Notes under the pieces: model-generated | Told to the model about the DNA's origin: nothing | What the model saw: the letters and a program-made list of their open reading frames with translations, nothing else | Database searches by the model: none | In this document: in pieces, positions 19,988 through 30,489 of the stretch | Layout: the number at the start of each line of letters is the position of its first letter | Numbering within the stretch: the first letter of the stretch is position 1 | Program-made: the position numbers and the translations under genes | Source of the DNA: Mycolicibacterium aurum | GTDB lineage: Bacteria; Actinomycetota; Actinomycetes; Mycobacteriales; Mycobacteriaceae | Length of the DNA: 64,000 nucleotides | Direction: 5' to 3' | Assembly (NCBI GenBank): GCA_900078775.1 | Contig: LT549889.1 | Span: forward strand, 4,650,001-4,714,000

Positions 19988-22900
19988 AGCAGGCCCAGCA
20001 ACTGCAGGTCGGTGACGTACTTGACGATCACCTCGCGGCCGATGTGCGGAATGTCCTTGTCCGGACCGATCTTTGCGTCCTGCACCGCGGCCCGGAACAC
20101 GTCGGTGGGGGCCATCGCCCCGTTCACCGGCACTCCCGGCGTGGCGTAGTTGTGCAGCAGCGGCAGCAGTGACGCCTGGCGTTGCCGGTCCGGCAGGGCA
20201 CGCAGCGCGGTCTCGAACCGGGCCAGCCACTCGCCGTAGTCGGCGACCCGCTCGATCCGGTACCCGGCGTCGGTCAGCCAGTCCACGAAGATGTCCATGC
20301 CGATGCCGTCGTCATACGGGTTCATCACGTGATACGTCTCGAATCCGCGGTGCTCGTCGAGTGCGGTCTGGGTACCGAGGGTGGCGATGGCCTCGGCGAT
20401 GAACTCCACCGGCAGCCCGTCGTAATGGCTGCGCTGCGGGTTGCCCTCGGCGTCAAGCTGATTGAACGAGCGCGGTGCGATGCCGGTGGCCACCAGGCTG
20501 AACATCATCCGGGTGAACATGTCCGGCAGGTTGAGCTGACCGGCGTAGCTGGTATCGGCCAGGATCATGTCGCAGCGGAACACCGCGACGGGCAGCCCGG
20601 CCAGGTCGTGCGCTTCCCGCAGCAGCACCTCGCCGGCCCACTTGCTGGTGCCGTACCCGTTGGCGTAGCTGTCGTCGACGACGCGGGTGGCCGAGATGTC
20701 CCGGATGTCGGCGTCTTCGACGAACCGGCCGGCCTCGATGCCCGCACCGACCCCGATGGTCGACACGTACACGTACGGCTTGATCCGGGTGGTCAGCGCG
20801 ATGCGGATCAACTCGGCGGTGCCCAGTGCGTTGGGGCCGAACAGCTCGCGGTAGGGCAGCACGTGGTTCACCAGCGCCGCGGGGTCCACGATGAGCTCCA
20901 CGGTGTCGGCCAGTCGCTGCCAGACCGCTTGGTCCAGACCGAGATTCGCCTCGCCCTTGTCCCCGGCGATCACCTCGAGATGGTCGGCGGCCAGGTCGCG
21001 GTAGTGCGCGAGGAGCTTAGGGTCCCCGGTGTCGAAGGTGGCGTCCAGCCGGGCCCGGGCCTCGGCGTCGCTGCGGGCGCGGACCAGGCAGATCACCTTG
21101 CCGCCGACCAGGCTCATCCGCTCCAGCCATTCCAGGGCCAGGTAACGGCCGAGGAAGCCGGTGGCCCCGGTCAGCAGCACCGTGCGGATCTCCCCTCCCA
21201 CCTTCGGGAGCGACGGTGCGACAGCAAGAGTCGCAGGGTCGAGGAAGGTGTCCAGGGTGAGGTCGGCGGCATGCACCTCGGTGGCGCCCGCCCCGTGCAC
21301 GGAGGTGAAGGTGGGCCGCCCGGTGCCGCCGGCGCGCTGGGTCTCGATGTGCTCGGCGATGGACCGCAGATCCGCGGCCGGGCTGACGATCACCGACACC
21401 GGCACCTCGACGTCGAAGATGTCGGCGAGCAGATTCCCGAACGTCAACGCCGACAATGAGTCTCCGCCCAGGTCGGTGAAGTGGGTGTCCGGTGCCAAAT
21501 CGGCGCTGGACGCGCCCAGCAGCGCGACGGCGGCGCGGCCGACGGTGTCGCGCACCGGGGCGGTGGCCCCGGCGGCGCGCAGCGCCGCCAGCTCCTGGGC
21601 CTGGCCGTCGACGAGGTCGGTGTAGAGCTGCTCGAGCCGGGCCCCGTAGCGCTCTTTCAGCCTGGGCCAGGCCAACTTCCGGATACCGGTCAGCAGACCG
21701 TTGTCCACCGTGAACGGGGTGGTCTCGATGAGGAAGTCCCGGGGCAACTCATAGGACTGCAGGCCGGCGGTGCGCGCGGCCTCCTGCAGCGCGGCGGCGA
21801 TCTCCTGCTTGGTCGCCGACGGATCGGTGGGGACCACCACGGCCAGCAGATAGGGCCGGGCGCTGTTGCCGTACAGATAGATCTGGTGCACCAGCGGCGC
21901 GGCGGTGAACACGGCCTCCAGCTTGGACACCGTCACGAACTCGCCCTGGGACAGCTTGAGCACGTTGTTGCGCCGGTCGACGTACGCGACCTGATCTGGC
22001 CCGAGCTCGGCGACGATGTCGCCGGTCCGGTAGAAGCCGTCCTCGTCGAAGACCTGCGCGGTGACCTCGGGGCGCTTGTAATAACCGGGGAACATCTGCT
22101 CGGAGCGGACCAGCAGTTCGCCGCGGGGATGCGGTACATCGGTGCGCCGGTACCCGAGTTCGGGCACGTCGACGAGCTTGTACTCCAGCACCGGCGGCCG
22201 GGCGATGCGGCCGTCGATGAAGACGGCCCCGGCCTCGGTGGAGCCGTAACCCTCCACCAGGTGCATCCCCAGCAGCGTCTCGACCCAGGCCTTGAGCTCG
22301 GGGGCGATCGGCGCCGAGCCGGTCAGCGCGCTGACGTAGCGCCCGCCCAGCAGATTCGTCCGGATGTCCTCGAGCACCTCGGTTTCATTGCCGCCGTGCG
22401 CAATTCGGCTCCGGTATTCGTTGAACAGCATGTCCCAGATGCGCGGCACGAAGTTCAGCTGGGTGGGCCGGGTCAGCGCCAGGTCCTCCAGGAAGGTGGA
22501 CAGGTCGGCGCGGGCGGCGAAGTTCACGGTGCCGCCGCTGGCCAGTGCGCCGTAGAGGATGCCACGGCCCATCACGTGACTCATCGGCATGAAGCTCAGC
22601 ACGATGGACGGGACCACGCCCTGGCTGCCGTCCCACTGCACGGTGGCCGCGGGCCGCCAGATGTCGGCGACCTTGCTCTGCGGGTACATCGCGCCCTTGG
22701 GGGCGCCGGTGCTGCCGGAGGTGTAGATGAGCAGCGACAGCGGGTCCGCCTCGGTGGGCACCTCGGCGACGCCGGTCCCGCCGCGCGAGAGTGCCTCATC
22801 GAGGGTCTCCACGGTGATCCGGCCGTCCAGTCGGGCGACGGCGGCCGCCAGCGCGGTGCGGTGCGCGTCGACCTCGGGGTGGTAGTCGAACACGGTGAGC

Positions 22901-23448
22901 CGGGTGGCCGGCGAGCCCAGCGCGAGGTCGACCGCGTCGGCGAGGTGGTCGATGCTCGACGCGATCAGCACGGGCTCGGTCTCGGTGATGATCGGGGCGA
23001 GCGCGGCCGGCGACGCGCTGGTCTGCAGCGGCACCGAGACGGCCTCGAGCTGGATCAGCGCGATGTCGACGACGGTGTAATCCACGCTGGTGAAGCCGAG
23101 GATGGCCACCCGGTCATCGGGGCGCACCGGGGCGCCGCGCCAGGCGTCGGCCAGGGCGCGGACCCGGTCGGCCAGTTGGCCGTAGGTGATGGTGTCGAAG
23201 CGGGGTTGCGGCGCGGCGACGGTGTGGCCGGTGTCGTCGGTGACGAACTCGACCGCGCGGGCGCCCAGCGCGGGCCGGTCGGCGTAGCCGTCGAGCACGG
23301 TGCGCACGACGTCGGCGAGCCGCAGGCCGGGCGCGGCGACGGCGGCGTTGACCTCCGCGCTCGGCGCTGCGGCCGCGAATTCGGGATCGGTTTCGTACAG
23401 GTGGGCCAGGCGCCGCTGCAGGCGGTCGTCGAAGGATTCTGCGGACAT
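19984..23448 (-). CDS. car: Carboxylic acid reductase (CAR, FadD9-type)
   Basis: CAR reduces carboxylic acids to aldehydes with ATP and NADPH. The 1154-residue protein has the three expected parts: an adenylation domain with [12 protein letters not shown] (about residues 1-650), a carrier domain with [10 protein letters not shown] (phosphopantetheine Ser near 690), and a terminal reductase domain with G-A-T-G-F-L-G-R and [13 protein letters not shown] supplying the Tyr and Lys. It needs a phosphopantetheinyl transferase, not seen here. ATG 23448 has CGAGG at good distance. It stands alone, with a 145-bp upstream region holding TTAG-N5-CTAA at 23530-23542. Confidence 0.96.
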   Translation of the reverse strand: MSAESFDDRLQRRLAHLYETDPEFAAAAPSAEVNAAVAAPGLRLADVVRTVLDGYADRPALGARAVEFVTDDTGHTVAAPQPRFDTITYGQLADRVRALADAWRGAPVRPDDRVAILGFTSVDYTVVDIALIQLEAVSVPLQTSASPAALAPIITETEPVLIASSIDHLADAVDLALGSPATRLTVFDYHPEVDAHRTALAAAVARLDGRITVETLDEALSRGGTGVAEVPTEADPLSLLIYTSGSTGAPKGAMYPQSKVADIWRPAATVQWDGSQGVVPSIVLSFMPMSHVMGRGILYGALASGGTVNFAARADLSTFLEDLALTRPTQLNFVPRIWDMLFNEYRSRIAHGGNETEVLEDIRTNLLGGRYVSALTGSAPIAPELKAWVETLLGMHLVEGYGSTEAGAVFIDGRIARPPVLEYKLVDVPELGYRRTDVPHPRGELLVRSEQMFPGYYKRPEVTAQVFDEDGFYRTGDIVAELGPDQVAYVDRRNNVLKLSQGEFVTVSKLEAVFTAAPLVHQIYLYGNSARPYLLAVVVPTDPSATKQEIAAALQEAARTAGLQSYELPRDFLIETTPFTVDNGLLTGIRKLAWPRLKERYGARLEQLYTDLVDGQAQELAALRAAGATAPVRDTVGRAAVALLGASSADLAPDTHFTDLGGDSLSALTFGNLLADIFDVEVPVSVIVSPAADLRSIAEHIETQRAGGTGRPTFTSVHGAGATEVHAADLTLDTFLDPATLAVAPSLPKVGGEIRTVLLTGATGFLGRYLALEWLERMSLVGGKVICLVRARSDAEARARLDATFDTGDPKLLAHYRDLAADHLEVIAGDKGEANLGLDQAVWQRLADTVELIVDPAALVNHVLPYRELFGPNALGTAELIRIALTTRIKPYVYVSTIGVGAGIEAGRFVEDADIRDISATRVVDDSYANGYGTSKWAGEVLLREAHDLAGLPVAVFRCDMILADTSYAGQLNLPDMFTRMMFSLVATGIAPRSFNQLDAEGNPQRSHYDGLPVEFIAEAIATLGTQTALDEHRGFETYHVMNPYDDGIGMDIFVDWLTDAGYRIERVADYGEWLARFETALRALPDRQRQASLLPLLHNYATPGVPVNGAMAPTDVFRAAVQDAKIGPDKDIPHIGREVIVKYVTDLQLLGLL

Positions 23449-23593
23449 GGAAGACCTCGGTTGGCTTTGAGCTTTATCGCTGTCGATGGCCGGGCACCTC
23501 GTCGTGCACGTCGACCGTCGAGTACAACGTTAGCGAAACTAAAGATATGCCCGGCTGGCCGTCGGCTGCCGATGTGCTGTGAAGAACACCCGG

Positions 23594-24481
23594 TCAGACC
23601 GGGTGCACCTGCGCCTCGAGCTCTTCCTCATAGGCGCCCTCGTCGCGCCCGAGGGCGATGGTCGCGGCCGTCATGGCCACCACCGCGGCGGTCAACACCA
23701 CCGCCTCCCAGCGGTTGGCGGTCAGCGTCTCGCCCAGGATGAAGACGCCGAGCAGCACGGCCGCGATCGGTTCGAAGACCAGCATGGTCGGCACCGAGGT
23801 CTGCAGCGATCCGGCGTGGAACGCCGACTGCTGCAGCAGGGTGGCCAGCACGCCCAGCACCACCAGGGCATACGGCAGCGGGGTCGCCAGCACCTCGGCG
23901 GCGGAGTGCCTGTCCAGTTCCTGCATCAGGATCTTGGTCAGCACCGCGACCAGACCGAACATCAGCCCCACCGCCACGGCCAGCGGCACCGCGCGTTGCC
24001 AGCCCGCGCGGCGCACCGCGAGCAGCACGCACCCGATCACCACGACCGAGCACACCGCCACCACCACCGCGATGGTGCGCACCGGGGCGACCTGTTCGGT
24101 GACCCGCGGGTGCGCCAGCAGCACGAAGATCGCCAGCGAGATGGTCAGCAGCACCGCCCACAGCCAGGCCCCGCGGGTGACCCGCCGGTGCGCGAGGCGG
24201 GCACTGAGCGGCAGCGCGAACAGCAGCGCCGACACCAGCAGCGGCTGCACGACGATCAGCGATCCGTTGTCCAGGGCCAGCGCCTGGAAGACGAAACCGG
24301 CGATGGCGGCCGCGGTCCCGGCCCACCACAGCGGACGGCGCAGCAGGGTGGCCACCATCACGACGCTGACGCCGTGTTCCTCCGGTACATCCAGCGTCGC
24401 CCGTTGGCGCACCACGATGCCGATGGCCATGAAAATGGCTGCGCACAGGGCGAACACGACAACGAGGAGCTGGTCGATCAC
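23594..24481 (-). CDS. DMT/EamA-type ten-helix membrane transporter
   Basis: The 295-residue product is almost entirely hydrophobic with ten predicted helices in two similar halves, as in drug/metabolite transporters. No substrate can be assigned. I chose GTG 24481, which follows GGGAG by eight bases; the longer open frame up to 25066 is antisense-like noise over the kinase gene. It lies 29 bp after the APH-like gene, and P450, kinase and transporter are in one orientation, so they may be one operon. Confidence 0.82.
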   Translation of the reverse strand: MIDQLLVVVFALCAAIFMAIGIVVRQRATLDVPEEHGVSVVMVATLLRRPLWWAGTAAAIAGFVFQALALDNGSLIVVQPLLVSALLFALPLSARLAHRRVTRGAWLWAVLLTISLAIFVLLAHPRVTEQVAPVRTIAVVVAVCSVVVIGCVLLAVRRAGWQRAVPLAVAVGLMFGLVAVLTKILMQELDRHSAAEVLATPLPYALVVLGVLATLLQQSAFHAGSLQTSVPTMLVFEPIAAVLLGVFILGETLTANRWEAVVLTAAVVAMTAATIALGRDEGAYEEELEAQVHPV

Positions 24482-24510
24482 CGTCGGCTCCCGCTCGTCA
24501 CGCCACCACC

Positions 24511-25596
24511 TTAGGGGCTCAGCACCTCCAGCGCCTGCGCGGTCTGCAGGTCCTCGTAGGCGGCACTGTAGCGCTGGGCGAGGGCCAGCGCGATGTCCGG
24601 ACGTTGCCACAGCTCGCCGGCGCTGGCGGTGGCCAGCCAGGTCATCAGACCGTGCGCCACCGAGGCGCGGTAGCGCAGCCAGATCTCCTCGGCCGAGGGC
24701 AGTTCCTCGGCCGGTAGCCCCAACGCGGCGCGGTACTCGCCGAGCAGGTCCCGTTCGGCGGCGCGGCGGTCCTCGGTGGTCAACGCGCCCTGCAGGAAGT
24801 AGCCGAGGTCCAGGGCGAAGTGACCGTGCCGGGCCACCTGCCAGTCCAGGAATCCGACCGTGTCGGTGCCGTCTGCGCCGGTCACCACGTAGGTGTTGCC
24901 GATGTGCGGGTCCCCGTGCAGCAGGGTCTGCGGCAGGCCGGGGGCGGTCAGCGTCCGGATGAACGGCTTCCAGATGCCCTCCACCAGGTGCTCGATTCCC
25001 AGCGCCTGCACCGACGGGGGCGCGTCGTCGCCGAGGCGTTCCAGGGCGGCGGGCAGCGGCGCCCACTGCATCCCGTCCCAGGGCAGAAACGGTTCCAGCC
25101 AGTCCAGGCCGGGCCGGGACACCGCGTCGCCCCAGAAGGCGCCGTGCAGCCGGCCCAGCCCGCGCACCCCGTCGGCGGCCTGCTCGACGGTCAGCGGCCG
25201 GGTGGCGTCGCGGGGGTCCGCGCCGCGGGCGGTGAGGTCCTCCATCACCAGCAGGAAGTCCTCATCGGCCTCGTCGATCGGGGCCGCGTACACCAGCGGA
25301 TGCTCCAGGGGCAGGCGTACACCCGAGGTGAACAGCCGTGGCTCGTGCAGCAGCCCGCTGGTCATCTTGATCAGCGCCTTGTGGTCGGGGTCGACGGCCT
25401 TGACGAACACCGTGTCGGGACCGCGGCCGGCCGAATAGGTCAGTGCCAGCCGGGCCCGCCGGTTGGTGCCGTCGTCACGCAGGGCGACGGTCACCGTGTC
25501 GACCACCGCACCCGGGAACTCCCGGCCCAGCGCGGCGGTCATCCACGCAGGCGTGACGTCCTCCCAGGTCTTGGGGACCGACAGACCGGTGGTCAT
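24511..25596 (-). CDS. Aminoglycoside-phosphotransferase-like kinase
   Basis: The 361-residue protein has the protein-kinase-like fold of the APH/choline kinase family: V-F-V-K-A-V-D, the E-D-L element V-M-E-D-L-T, catalytic L-H-G-D-P-H-I-G-N and metal-binding F-L-D-W-Q. Such enzymes phosphorylate small hydroxylated molecules. ATG 25596 overlaps the upstream P450 stop as ATGA, so a product hydroxylated by that P450 is an obvious but untested substrate. Antibiotic resistance is not implied by the sequence. Confidence 0.88.
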   Translation of the reverse strand: MTTGLSVPKTWEDVTPAWMTAALGREFPGAVVDTVTVALRDDGTNRRARLALTYSAGRGPDTVFVKAVDPDHKALIKMTSGLLHEPRLFTSGVRLPLEHPLVYAAPIDEADEDFLLVMEDLTARGADPRDATRPLTVEQAADGVRGLGRLHGAFWGDAVSRPGLDWLEPFLPWDGMQWAPLPAALERLGDDAPPSVQALGIEHLVEGIWKPFIRTLTAPGLPQTLLHGDPHIGNTYVVTGADGTDTVGFLDWQVARHGHFALDLGYFLQGALTTEDRRAAERDLLGEYRAALGLPAEELPSAEEIWLRYRASVAHGLMTWLATASAGELWQRPDIALALAQRYSAAYEDLQTAQALEVLSP

Positions 25597-26831
25597 GACA
25601 CGATGAGCGGCATCGATTCCCAGCCGCGCACGGTCGAGGTCGGGGACAGCACCGCATTGTCCAGGTCGGTGTCCCACTCCGGGAACCGCTTGAGCAGTTC
25701 CTCCAGCGCGATCCGGCCCTCCAGGCGGGCCAGTGCCGAGCCCAGGCAGAAATGCGTGCCGACGCTGAACGCCAGGTGCTGACGCTGTTCGCGATGGATG
25801 TCGAAAACCTCACCGTCGGGCGGGAATTGGCGACTGTCGCGGACCGCGGCGCCGATCAGCATCATCATCACCGAGCCCTCCGGCACGGTCTGGCCGTAGA
25901 ACTCGACGTCGCGGGTGACGTAGCGCGCCACGTGCGGAGCGGGCGGCTCGAAGCGCAGGATCTCCTCGATGGCCTGCGGGATCAGGCCCGGGTTCTGCAC
26001 CAACTGGCGGCGCTGGTCGGGGTGCTCGGCGAGCACCTTGGCCGCCCAGCCGATCAGCCGGGTGGTGGTCTCGTTGCCCGCCCCCGCCACCACGTTGATG
26101 TAGATGAGCAGTTCCTCGCGGGTGAGCTTGCGGGTGACCCCGTGCTCATCGGTGAACTCGACATTGAGCAGTTCGGTCATGATGTCGTCGGACGGGTTGT
26201 CCGTACGCCAGTCGATGTAGGCCTCGAAGATCGACCCGTCGACCAGACCCTCCTCGGCGGCCTTCATCGGCTTGCCCGCCTCGGTGCGCATCTGCGCATT
26301 GGCGTGGTCGCGGATCTTCTCCTGATCCTCCTCCGGGATGCCGAGCAGCGCGCTGATCACCCGCATCGGCATGACGGCGCCGAAATCCTTGATCACGTCG
26401 AACTTCTCGGCACCGGCGACGGCGTCGAGGCTCTGCGCGCAGAACTCGCGGATCTTGGGTTCGAGGGCGTTGATCTTGCGCGGGGTGAACATCCGCGACA
26501 GCAGCTTGCGGTGTGCGGTGTGGATCGGCGGATCCTCGAAGATCAGTGCACCCGAGGGGATCTCGATGTTCGCCTTGATCAGTTCGATGATCGCGCCGCG
26601 CGCGGAGCTGAAGGTCTCGTGGTCGATGAGCGCCTTGTTGACGTCGGCGAACCGGCTCAGCGCGTAGAAGTCGAACTCTTCGTTGTAGTAGAGCGGCGCC
26701 TCCTCCCGCAGGCGGGCGAACGCCGGATACGGGTTGGCGTTGATCTCGACGTTGTACGGGTCGAAGTACACGTCCCCGCCGGCGGTGCCGTCGGTCTGTC
26801 CCGGGCTTGCCTCCACCGTCACTGCTGCCAC
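25593..26831 (-). CDS. Cytochrome P450
   Basis: The 412-residue soluble P450 has I-helix A-G-A-G-N-E-T-T, K-helix E-E-I-L-R and heme loop F-S-V-G-T-H-F-C-L-G-S-A-L-A-R-L-E with the thiolate Cys. The length fits bacterial class I enzymes fed by ferredoxin; no ferredoxin gene is adjacent. It starts at GTG 26831. The palindrome ACTTAC-TCGC-GTAAGT lies 18 bp upstream and is a likely repressor site. It is translationally coupled to the APH-like kinase. Confidence 0.93.
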   Translation of the reverse strand: MAAVTVEASPGQTDGTAGGDVYFDPYNVEINANPYPAFARLREEAPLYYNEEFDFYALSRFADVNKALIDHETFSSARGAIIELIKANIEIPSGALIFEDPPIHTAHRKLLSRMFTPRKINALEPKIREFCAQSLDAVAGAEKFDVIKDFGAVMPMRVISALLGIPEEDQEKIRDHANAQMRTEAGKPMKAAEEGLVDGSIFEAYIDWRTDNPSDDIMTELLNVEFTDEHGVTRKLTREELLIYINVVAGAGNETTTRLIGWAAKVLAEHPDQRRQLVQNPGLIPQAIEEILRFEPPAPHVARYVTRDVEFYGQTVPEGSVMMMLIGAAVRDSRQFPPDGEVFDIHREQRQHLAFSVGTHFCLGSALARLEGRIALEELLKRFPEWDTDLDNAVLSPTSTVRGWESMPLIVS

Positions 26832-26848
26832 CTCTCACACCCCGATTT

Positions 26849-26864
26849 ACTTACTCGCGTAAGT
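26849..26864. promoter_or_regulatory. Palindromic operator candidate upstream of the P450 operon
   Basis: Perfect arms ACTTAC and GTAAGT flank TCGC, 18 bp before the P450 start. Size and symmetry fit a TetR-family site. No TetR gene is adjacent, and the neighbouring LacI regulator would be expected to use a different, CG-centred site, so the binder is unknown. Confidence 0.6.
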
Positions 26865-26926
26865 TACGCGGGTCACAGGGCGCAGGGCAAGCTCGGATGT
26901 TTACAGGTCGGCGACGATCTGTCGCG

Positions 26927-27904
26927 TCAGGTGGACGACCGCTGGATCAGGTGCGCCACGTTCTCGCTGCTCGGCTCGCGTCCGGTGGGGTACCCGAGCT
27001 CGGTCATCATCGCCGCCACCGACACCTCGACGATGGTCTTGGCGTCCAGCCCCACCGAGGTCAGCGGCGGTCCGCTGACCGCACCGAGCGGGATCGCGTC
27101 GACCCCGATCACCGCCAGGTCCTGCGGACAGCGCAGCCCGGCCTCCCGGATCCCGTGCAGCACCACCAGCGCGGTCTCGTCGCTCTGCGCGCACACCGCG
27201 GTCACCCCGGCCTCGACCCAACGGCGCACCACCTCGGCGGCATCGGATCCGTCGGCGGCCACGCTCGCGGTCGCGATGGGCGGCAGCTCGGCCGCCGCCT
27301 CCCGCAGGCCGGCCAGCCAGTACTCGCCCAGCGCGCGCAGCGCCTCGTCCCCGGCGTAGGCGAACGCGAGCCGGCGGTGCCCGCGGGACACCAGGTGTTC
27401 GACCCGCATCCGGCCGATGGTCCGATGCAGTTCGCCCATCGCGTGCAGCTGCGCGCTGCCGAGGTGGATCTGCGGTATCCCGGCGGCGGTGACGGCCTGC
27501 AACGCCGCGCCGGACAGCCCGAACACGCTCGTCACCGCGATCGGGTTGAGGTCGGCGACGGCATCGACGACGTTGCGGCCGTCGTCGGTCTCGAACTGCA
27601 GGGACAGCACCACCCCGTGCCGGGCCAGTTCGGTGGTCAGCCGGCTGCCGACCTCGAGCAGCAGGTCGCCCAACGAGATCCGCGGAACGATGTAGAGCAC
27701 CACCCCGCTGCCGCCGCGGGCCAGATTGCGGGCGGCCAGGTTGGGCCGGTAGCCCAGCGCCTTGGCGGCGTCGCGCACGGCGGCGCGGGTCTGCGCCGAG
27801 ATCGTCTGGCCCTTCACCTCGTTGAGCACATAGCTGACGGTGGCCGGCGAGACGTTGGCCAGCCTCGCCACATCGGCTTTCGTCGGCCGTGCCCCCGGTC
27901 TCAT
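26927..27904 (-). CDS. LacI-family transcriptional regulator
   Basis: The 325-residue protein has the LacI head K-A-D-V-A-R-L-A-N-V-S-P-A-T-V-S-Y-V-L-N (residues about 9-28) and hinge region A-A-R-N-L-A-R, followed by a sugar-binding-protein-like core. ATG 27904 is only eight bases from the stop of the MFS transporter gene on the same strand, so it probably controls uptake by that transporter. The effector is not readable. Confidence 0.92.
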   Translation of the reverse strand: MRPGARPTKADVARLANVSPATVSYVLNEVKGQTISAQTRAAVRDAAKALGYRPNLAARNLARGGSGVVLYIVPRISLGDLLLEVGSRLTTELARHGVVLSLQFETDDGRNVVDAVADLNPIAVTSVFGLSGAALQAVTAAGIPQIHLGSAQLHAMGELHRTIGRMRVEHLVSRGHRRLAFAYAGDEALRALGEYWLAGLREAAAELPPIATASVAADGSDAAEVVRRWVEAGVTAVCAQSDETALVVLHGIREAGLRCPQDLAVIGVDAIPLGAVSGPPLTSVGLDAKTIVEVSVAAMMTELGYPTGREPSSENVAHLIQRSST

Positions 27905-27911
27905 CGGCCCA

Positions 27912-29231
27912 TCATCGCAGGCTCGGCGCACCCCGGTCTGCGATTACGGTGGCCGCCAGTGGTTTACCGGCCGATTCCCGCAGGGTCAGCACGGTGCCCA
28001 GGGACAGCACCGCGGCGATCACCAGATAGAACGCGGCGGCCCGCGGGTTGCCGGTCTCGGCGGTCAGCCAGGTCACCACGTACGGGGTGGTGCCGCCGAA
28101 CACCGCGACGCAGACGTTGTAGCCGATGGCGAACCCGCTGTAGCGCACCCGGGTCGCGAACAGTTCGACGCCGGCGGTGACCGCGGTGGAGATATAGATC
28201 GACTCGATCGCGGCCAGCAGGCAGTGCGCGGTGATCGCGGCGACCAGCGAGCCGGAGGTGAGCAGCAGGAACAGCGGATAGGCCAGCACCGCGAAGGCCA
28301 CCGCGCCGGCGATCAGCATCGGCTTGCGCCCGATCCGGTCCGACAGCGCGGCGAACGGCAGGGTCAGCACGAGGGCCACCAGGCTGGCCAGCGTGATCGA
28401 GACGAAGGAGGCGGTCTTGGAGAACTCCAGGGTCTTGATCAGGTAGGTCGGCAGGAAGGTGAACACCACGTAGTAGCCCACGTTGAAGATCAGGAACAGC
28501 CCGATGACCTGCAGGATGGGCTGCCAGGAGGTGGTGAACGCCTCCCGCAGCGGCCGCTCGGCGACCTTCTCGGCGCTGCTCAGATCGGTGAACTCCGGGG
28601 TGTCGTCCAGCCGCAGCCGGATGTAGAGCCCGACCAGTCCGAGCGGCGCGGCGAGCAGGAACGGGATGCGCCAGCCGTAGCTGTCCATGGCGTCGGCGGC
28701 CAGCCCGGCCTGCAGCAGGGCCACGGTGATCGAGCCGAGCAGGAAGCCCAGCACGCCCGACCACACCATGAAGGTGACCACGAATCCGCGCCGCCGGTCG
28801 GTGGCGTATTCGGCCAGATACACCGCGCCGCCGCCGTATTCGCCGCCCGCCGAGAAGCCCTGCACGCAGCGCAGCACCAGCAGCAGCAGCGGGGCGGCGA
28901 CCCCGATCGCCGAGTACGTCGGCAACAGTCCGATCAGCAGCGTCGCCGCCGACATCAGCAGGATCACCAGGGCCAGCACCTTCTGCCTGCCGATGCGGTC
29001 CCCGAGCGGGCCGAACACGAACCCGCCCAGCGGCCGCATGAAGAACGCGGCCGCGAAGATCGCGAACGTGTTCAGCAGGGCGGCCGTCTCGTTGTCCGAC
29101 GGGAAGAAGTTGGCCGCGATGTAGGTGGCCAGGAACCCGTAGATGGCGAAATCGAACCACTCCACGGCGTTGCCGATGGACGCACCGATGACGGCCTTAC
29201 GGACGGCTGCTGAGTCCCCAGTGGTCGGCAT
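27912..29231 (-). CDS. MFS transporter, metabolite:H+ symporter (MHS) family
   Basis: The 439-residue protein has twelve helices and the MHS hallmarks: [13 protein letters not shown] near the N-terminus, [10 protein letters not shown] in the first loop, and [11 protein letters not shown]. Relatives carry proline/betaine, alpha-ketoglutarate, shikimate or other carboxylates. It is directly upstream of a LacI regulator gene on the same strand. Confidence 0.92.
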   Translation of the reverse strand: MPTTGDSAAVRKAVIGASIGNAVEWFDFAIYGFLATYIAANFFPSDNETAALLNTFAIFAAAFFMRPLGGFVFGPLGDRIGRQKVLALVILLMSAATLLIGLLPTYSAIGVAAPLLLLVLRCVQGFSAGGEYGGGAVYLAEYATDRRRGFVVTFMVWSGVLGFLLGSITVALLQAGLAADAMDSYGWRIPFLLAAPLGLVGLYIRLRLDDTPEFTDLSSAEKVAERPLREAFTTSWQPILQVIGLFLIFNVGYYVVFTFLPTYLIKTLEFSKTASFVSITLASLVALVLTLPFAALSDRIGRKPMLIAGAVAFAVLAYPLFLLLTSGSLVAAITAHCLLAAIESIYISTAVTAGVELFATRVRYSGFAIGYNVCVAVFGGTTPYVVTWLTAETGNPRAAAFYLVIAAVLSLGTVLTLRESAGKPLAATVIADRGAPSLR

Positions 29232-29298
29232 GCCGACCTACAGTAGTGAATTCCCCGGCGGCATAGCGGGTTTGAGCGGTTCGCTTAGCCCGACGGGT

Positions 29299-30294
29299 TC
29301 AGTCGGTCTTCTGCTCCGCGTCGTCGGCCTTCTTGTCGACCACCCGCGTCTTGTACAGGCTCGCGACGGTCGTGATGACCAGGGTGACGATGATGACGCC
29401 GAGGCTGGCCAGCGTCGGGATCGTCGGCACGTGCACCGGCTCACCGCCGTTGATGAACGGCAGCTCGTTCTCGTGCAGGGCGTGCAGCACCAGCTTGACG
29501 CCGATGAAGCCGAGGATGAACGACAGCCCCTGGGACAGGTAGACCAGCCGCTTGAGCAGGTCGCCGAGCAGGAAGTAGAGCTGGCGCAGACCCATCAGGG
29601 CGAACACGTTGGCGGTGAAGACCAGGTAGGGCTCCTGGGTGAGCCCGTAGATCGCGGGGATGGAGTCCAGGGCGAACAGCAGGTCGGTGGTGCCCAGCGC
29701 GACGATCACCAGGAACATCGGCGTCATGACGCGCTTGGAGCCCTCTTTGACGGTGAGCTTCAGGCCGTGCCACTTGTCGGTGGTGTTCAGGTAGTTGCGG
29801 GCGAACCGGACGACGCTGTTCTCGCCGTCGTCCTCGTGGTCGGTGTCCTTGGCCAGCTTCCAGGCGGTGTAGATCAGGAACGCGCCGAAGAGGTAGAACA
29901 CCCAGGAGAACTGGTTGATGGCGACCGCACCGAGTGCGATGAAGATGCCGCGGAAGATGAGCGCCAGGACGATGCCGACGAGCAGGGCCTGCTGCTGGTA
30001 GATCCGGGGCACCTTGAAGCTGGCCATGATGATCAAGAAGATGAACAGGTTGTCCACCGACAGGCTGTACTCGGTGAGCCAGCCCGCGAAGAACTCGACA
30101 CCGTACTGGTGGCCGTGGAAGGTCCAGGTCCAGATCCCGAACGCGATCGCCAGGCCGACGTAGAACGTCAGCGCGATGGAGGTTTCCTTCGTCGACGGTT
30201 CGTGCGGCCGGCGGCCGAAGACGAGGATGTCCACGAGCAGGACGCCCAGGGTGACGGCGAGGGTGATGCCCCACTCGAGTGCGGACACGTTCAT
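29299..30294 (-). CDS. TerC/Alx-family membrane protein, probable Mn2+ exporter
   Basis: TerC proteins export manganese or load secreted metalloenzymes. The 331-residue protein has nine or so helices, with the acidic motifs S-V-D-N-L-F-I-F and F-A-L-D-S-I-P-A-I that line the metal path. GGAGG precedes ATG 30294; CTCC just downstream of it could pair with it. The leader (30325-30432) has the core of a yybP-ykoY manganese riboswitch, which strongly supports a manganese role. Confidence 0.95.
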   Translation of the reverse strand: MNVSALEWGITLAVTLGVLLVDILVFGRRPHEPSTKETSIALTFYVGLAIAFGIWTWTFHGHQYGVEFFAGWLTEYSLSVDNLFIFLIIMASFKVPRIYQQQALLVGIVLALIFRGIFIALGAVAINQFSWVFYLFGAFLIYTAWKLAKDTDHEDDGENSVVRFARNYLNTTDKWHGLKLTVKEGSKRVMTPMFLVIVALGTTDLLFALDSIPAIYGLTQEPYLVFTANVFALMGLRQLYFLLGDLLKRLVYLSQGLSFILGFIGVKLVLHALHENELPFINGGEPVHVPTIPTLASLGVIIVTLVITTVASLYKTRVVDKKADDAEQKTD

Positions 30295-30324
30295 ATGGTC
30301 GGAGCCTCCGGTCGTCGATCAACG

Positions 30325-30432
30325 GCCGAGGTCTCTTCCGCCCGCTCCACGTACCGCGGGCCTGCAGCACCGGTCGTCCGATGACGGACGACGTGATGAC
30401 GACACCGCAGCGTTGGGAGTACTCCCCTCGGC
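30325..30432 (-). promoter_or_regulatory. yybP-ykoY manganese riboswitch upstream of terC
   Basis: In the transcript the 5' side reads GCCGAGGGGAGTA and the 3' side GGAAGAGACCTCGGC. GCCGAGG pairs with CCTCGGC to form P1, and the flanking GGGGAGUA and AGAGACCU are the conserved metal-site loops of the class. Spacing to the terC start is 30 nt, allowing control of translation. Identification is from remembered consensus, not from a covariance search. Confidence 0.8.
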
Positions 30433-30489
30433 GCTGATTCTGTCAGACGATCACATCCCCTGCTAATCGGTGGGCTAAACACCCATCTG

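Noticed and set aside
23530-23542. TTAG-N5-CTAA upstream of the carboxylic acid reductase as a KstR-type site
   Set aside because: It does not match the KstR pattern I recall (AAC-N2-GTT core) and the arms are only four bases.
24511-25596. Aminoglycoside resistance gene
   Set aside because: The kinase motifs are shared by many small-molecule kinases, and its coupling to a P450 points to metabolism, not to antibiotic resistance.
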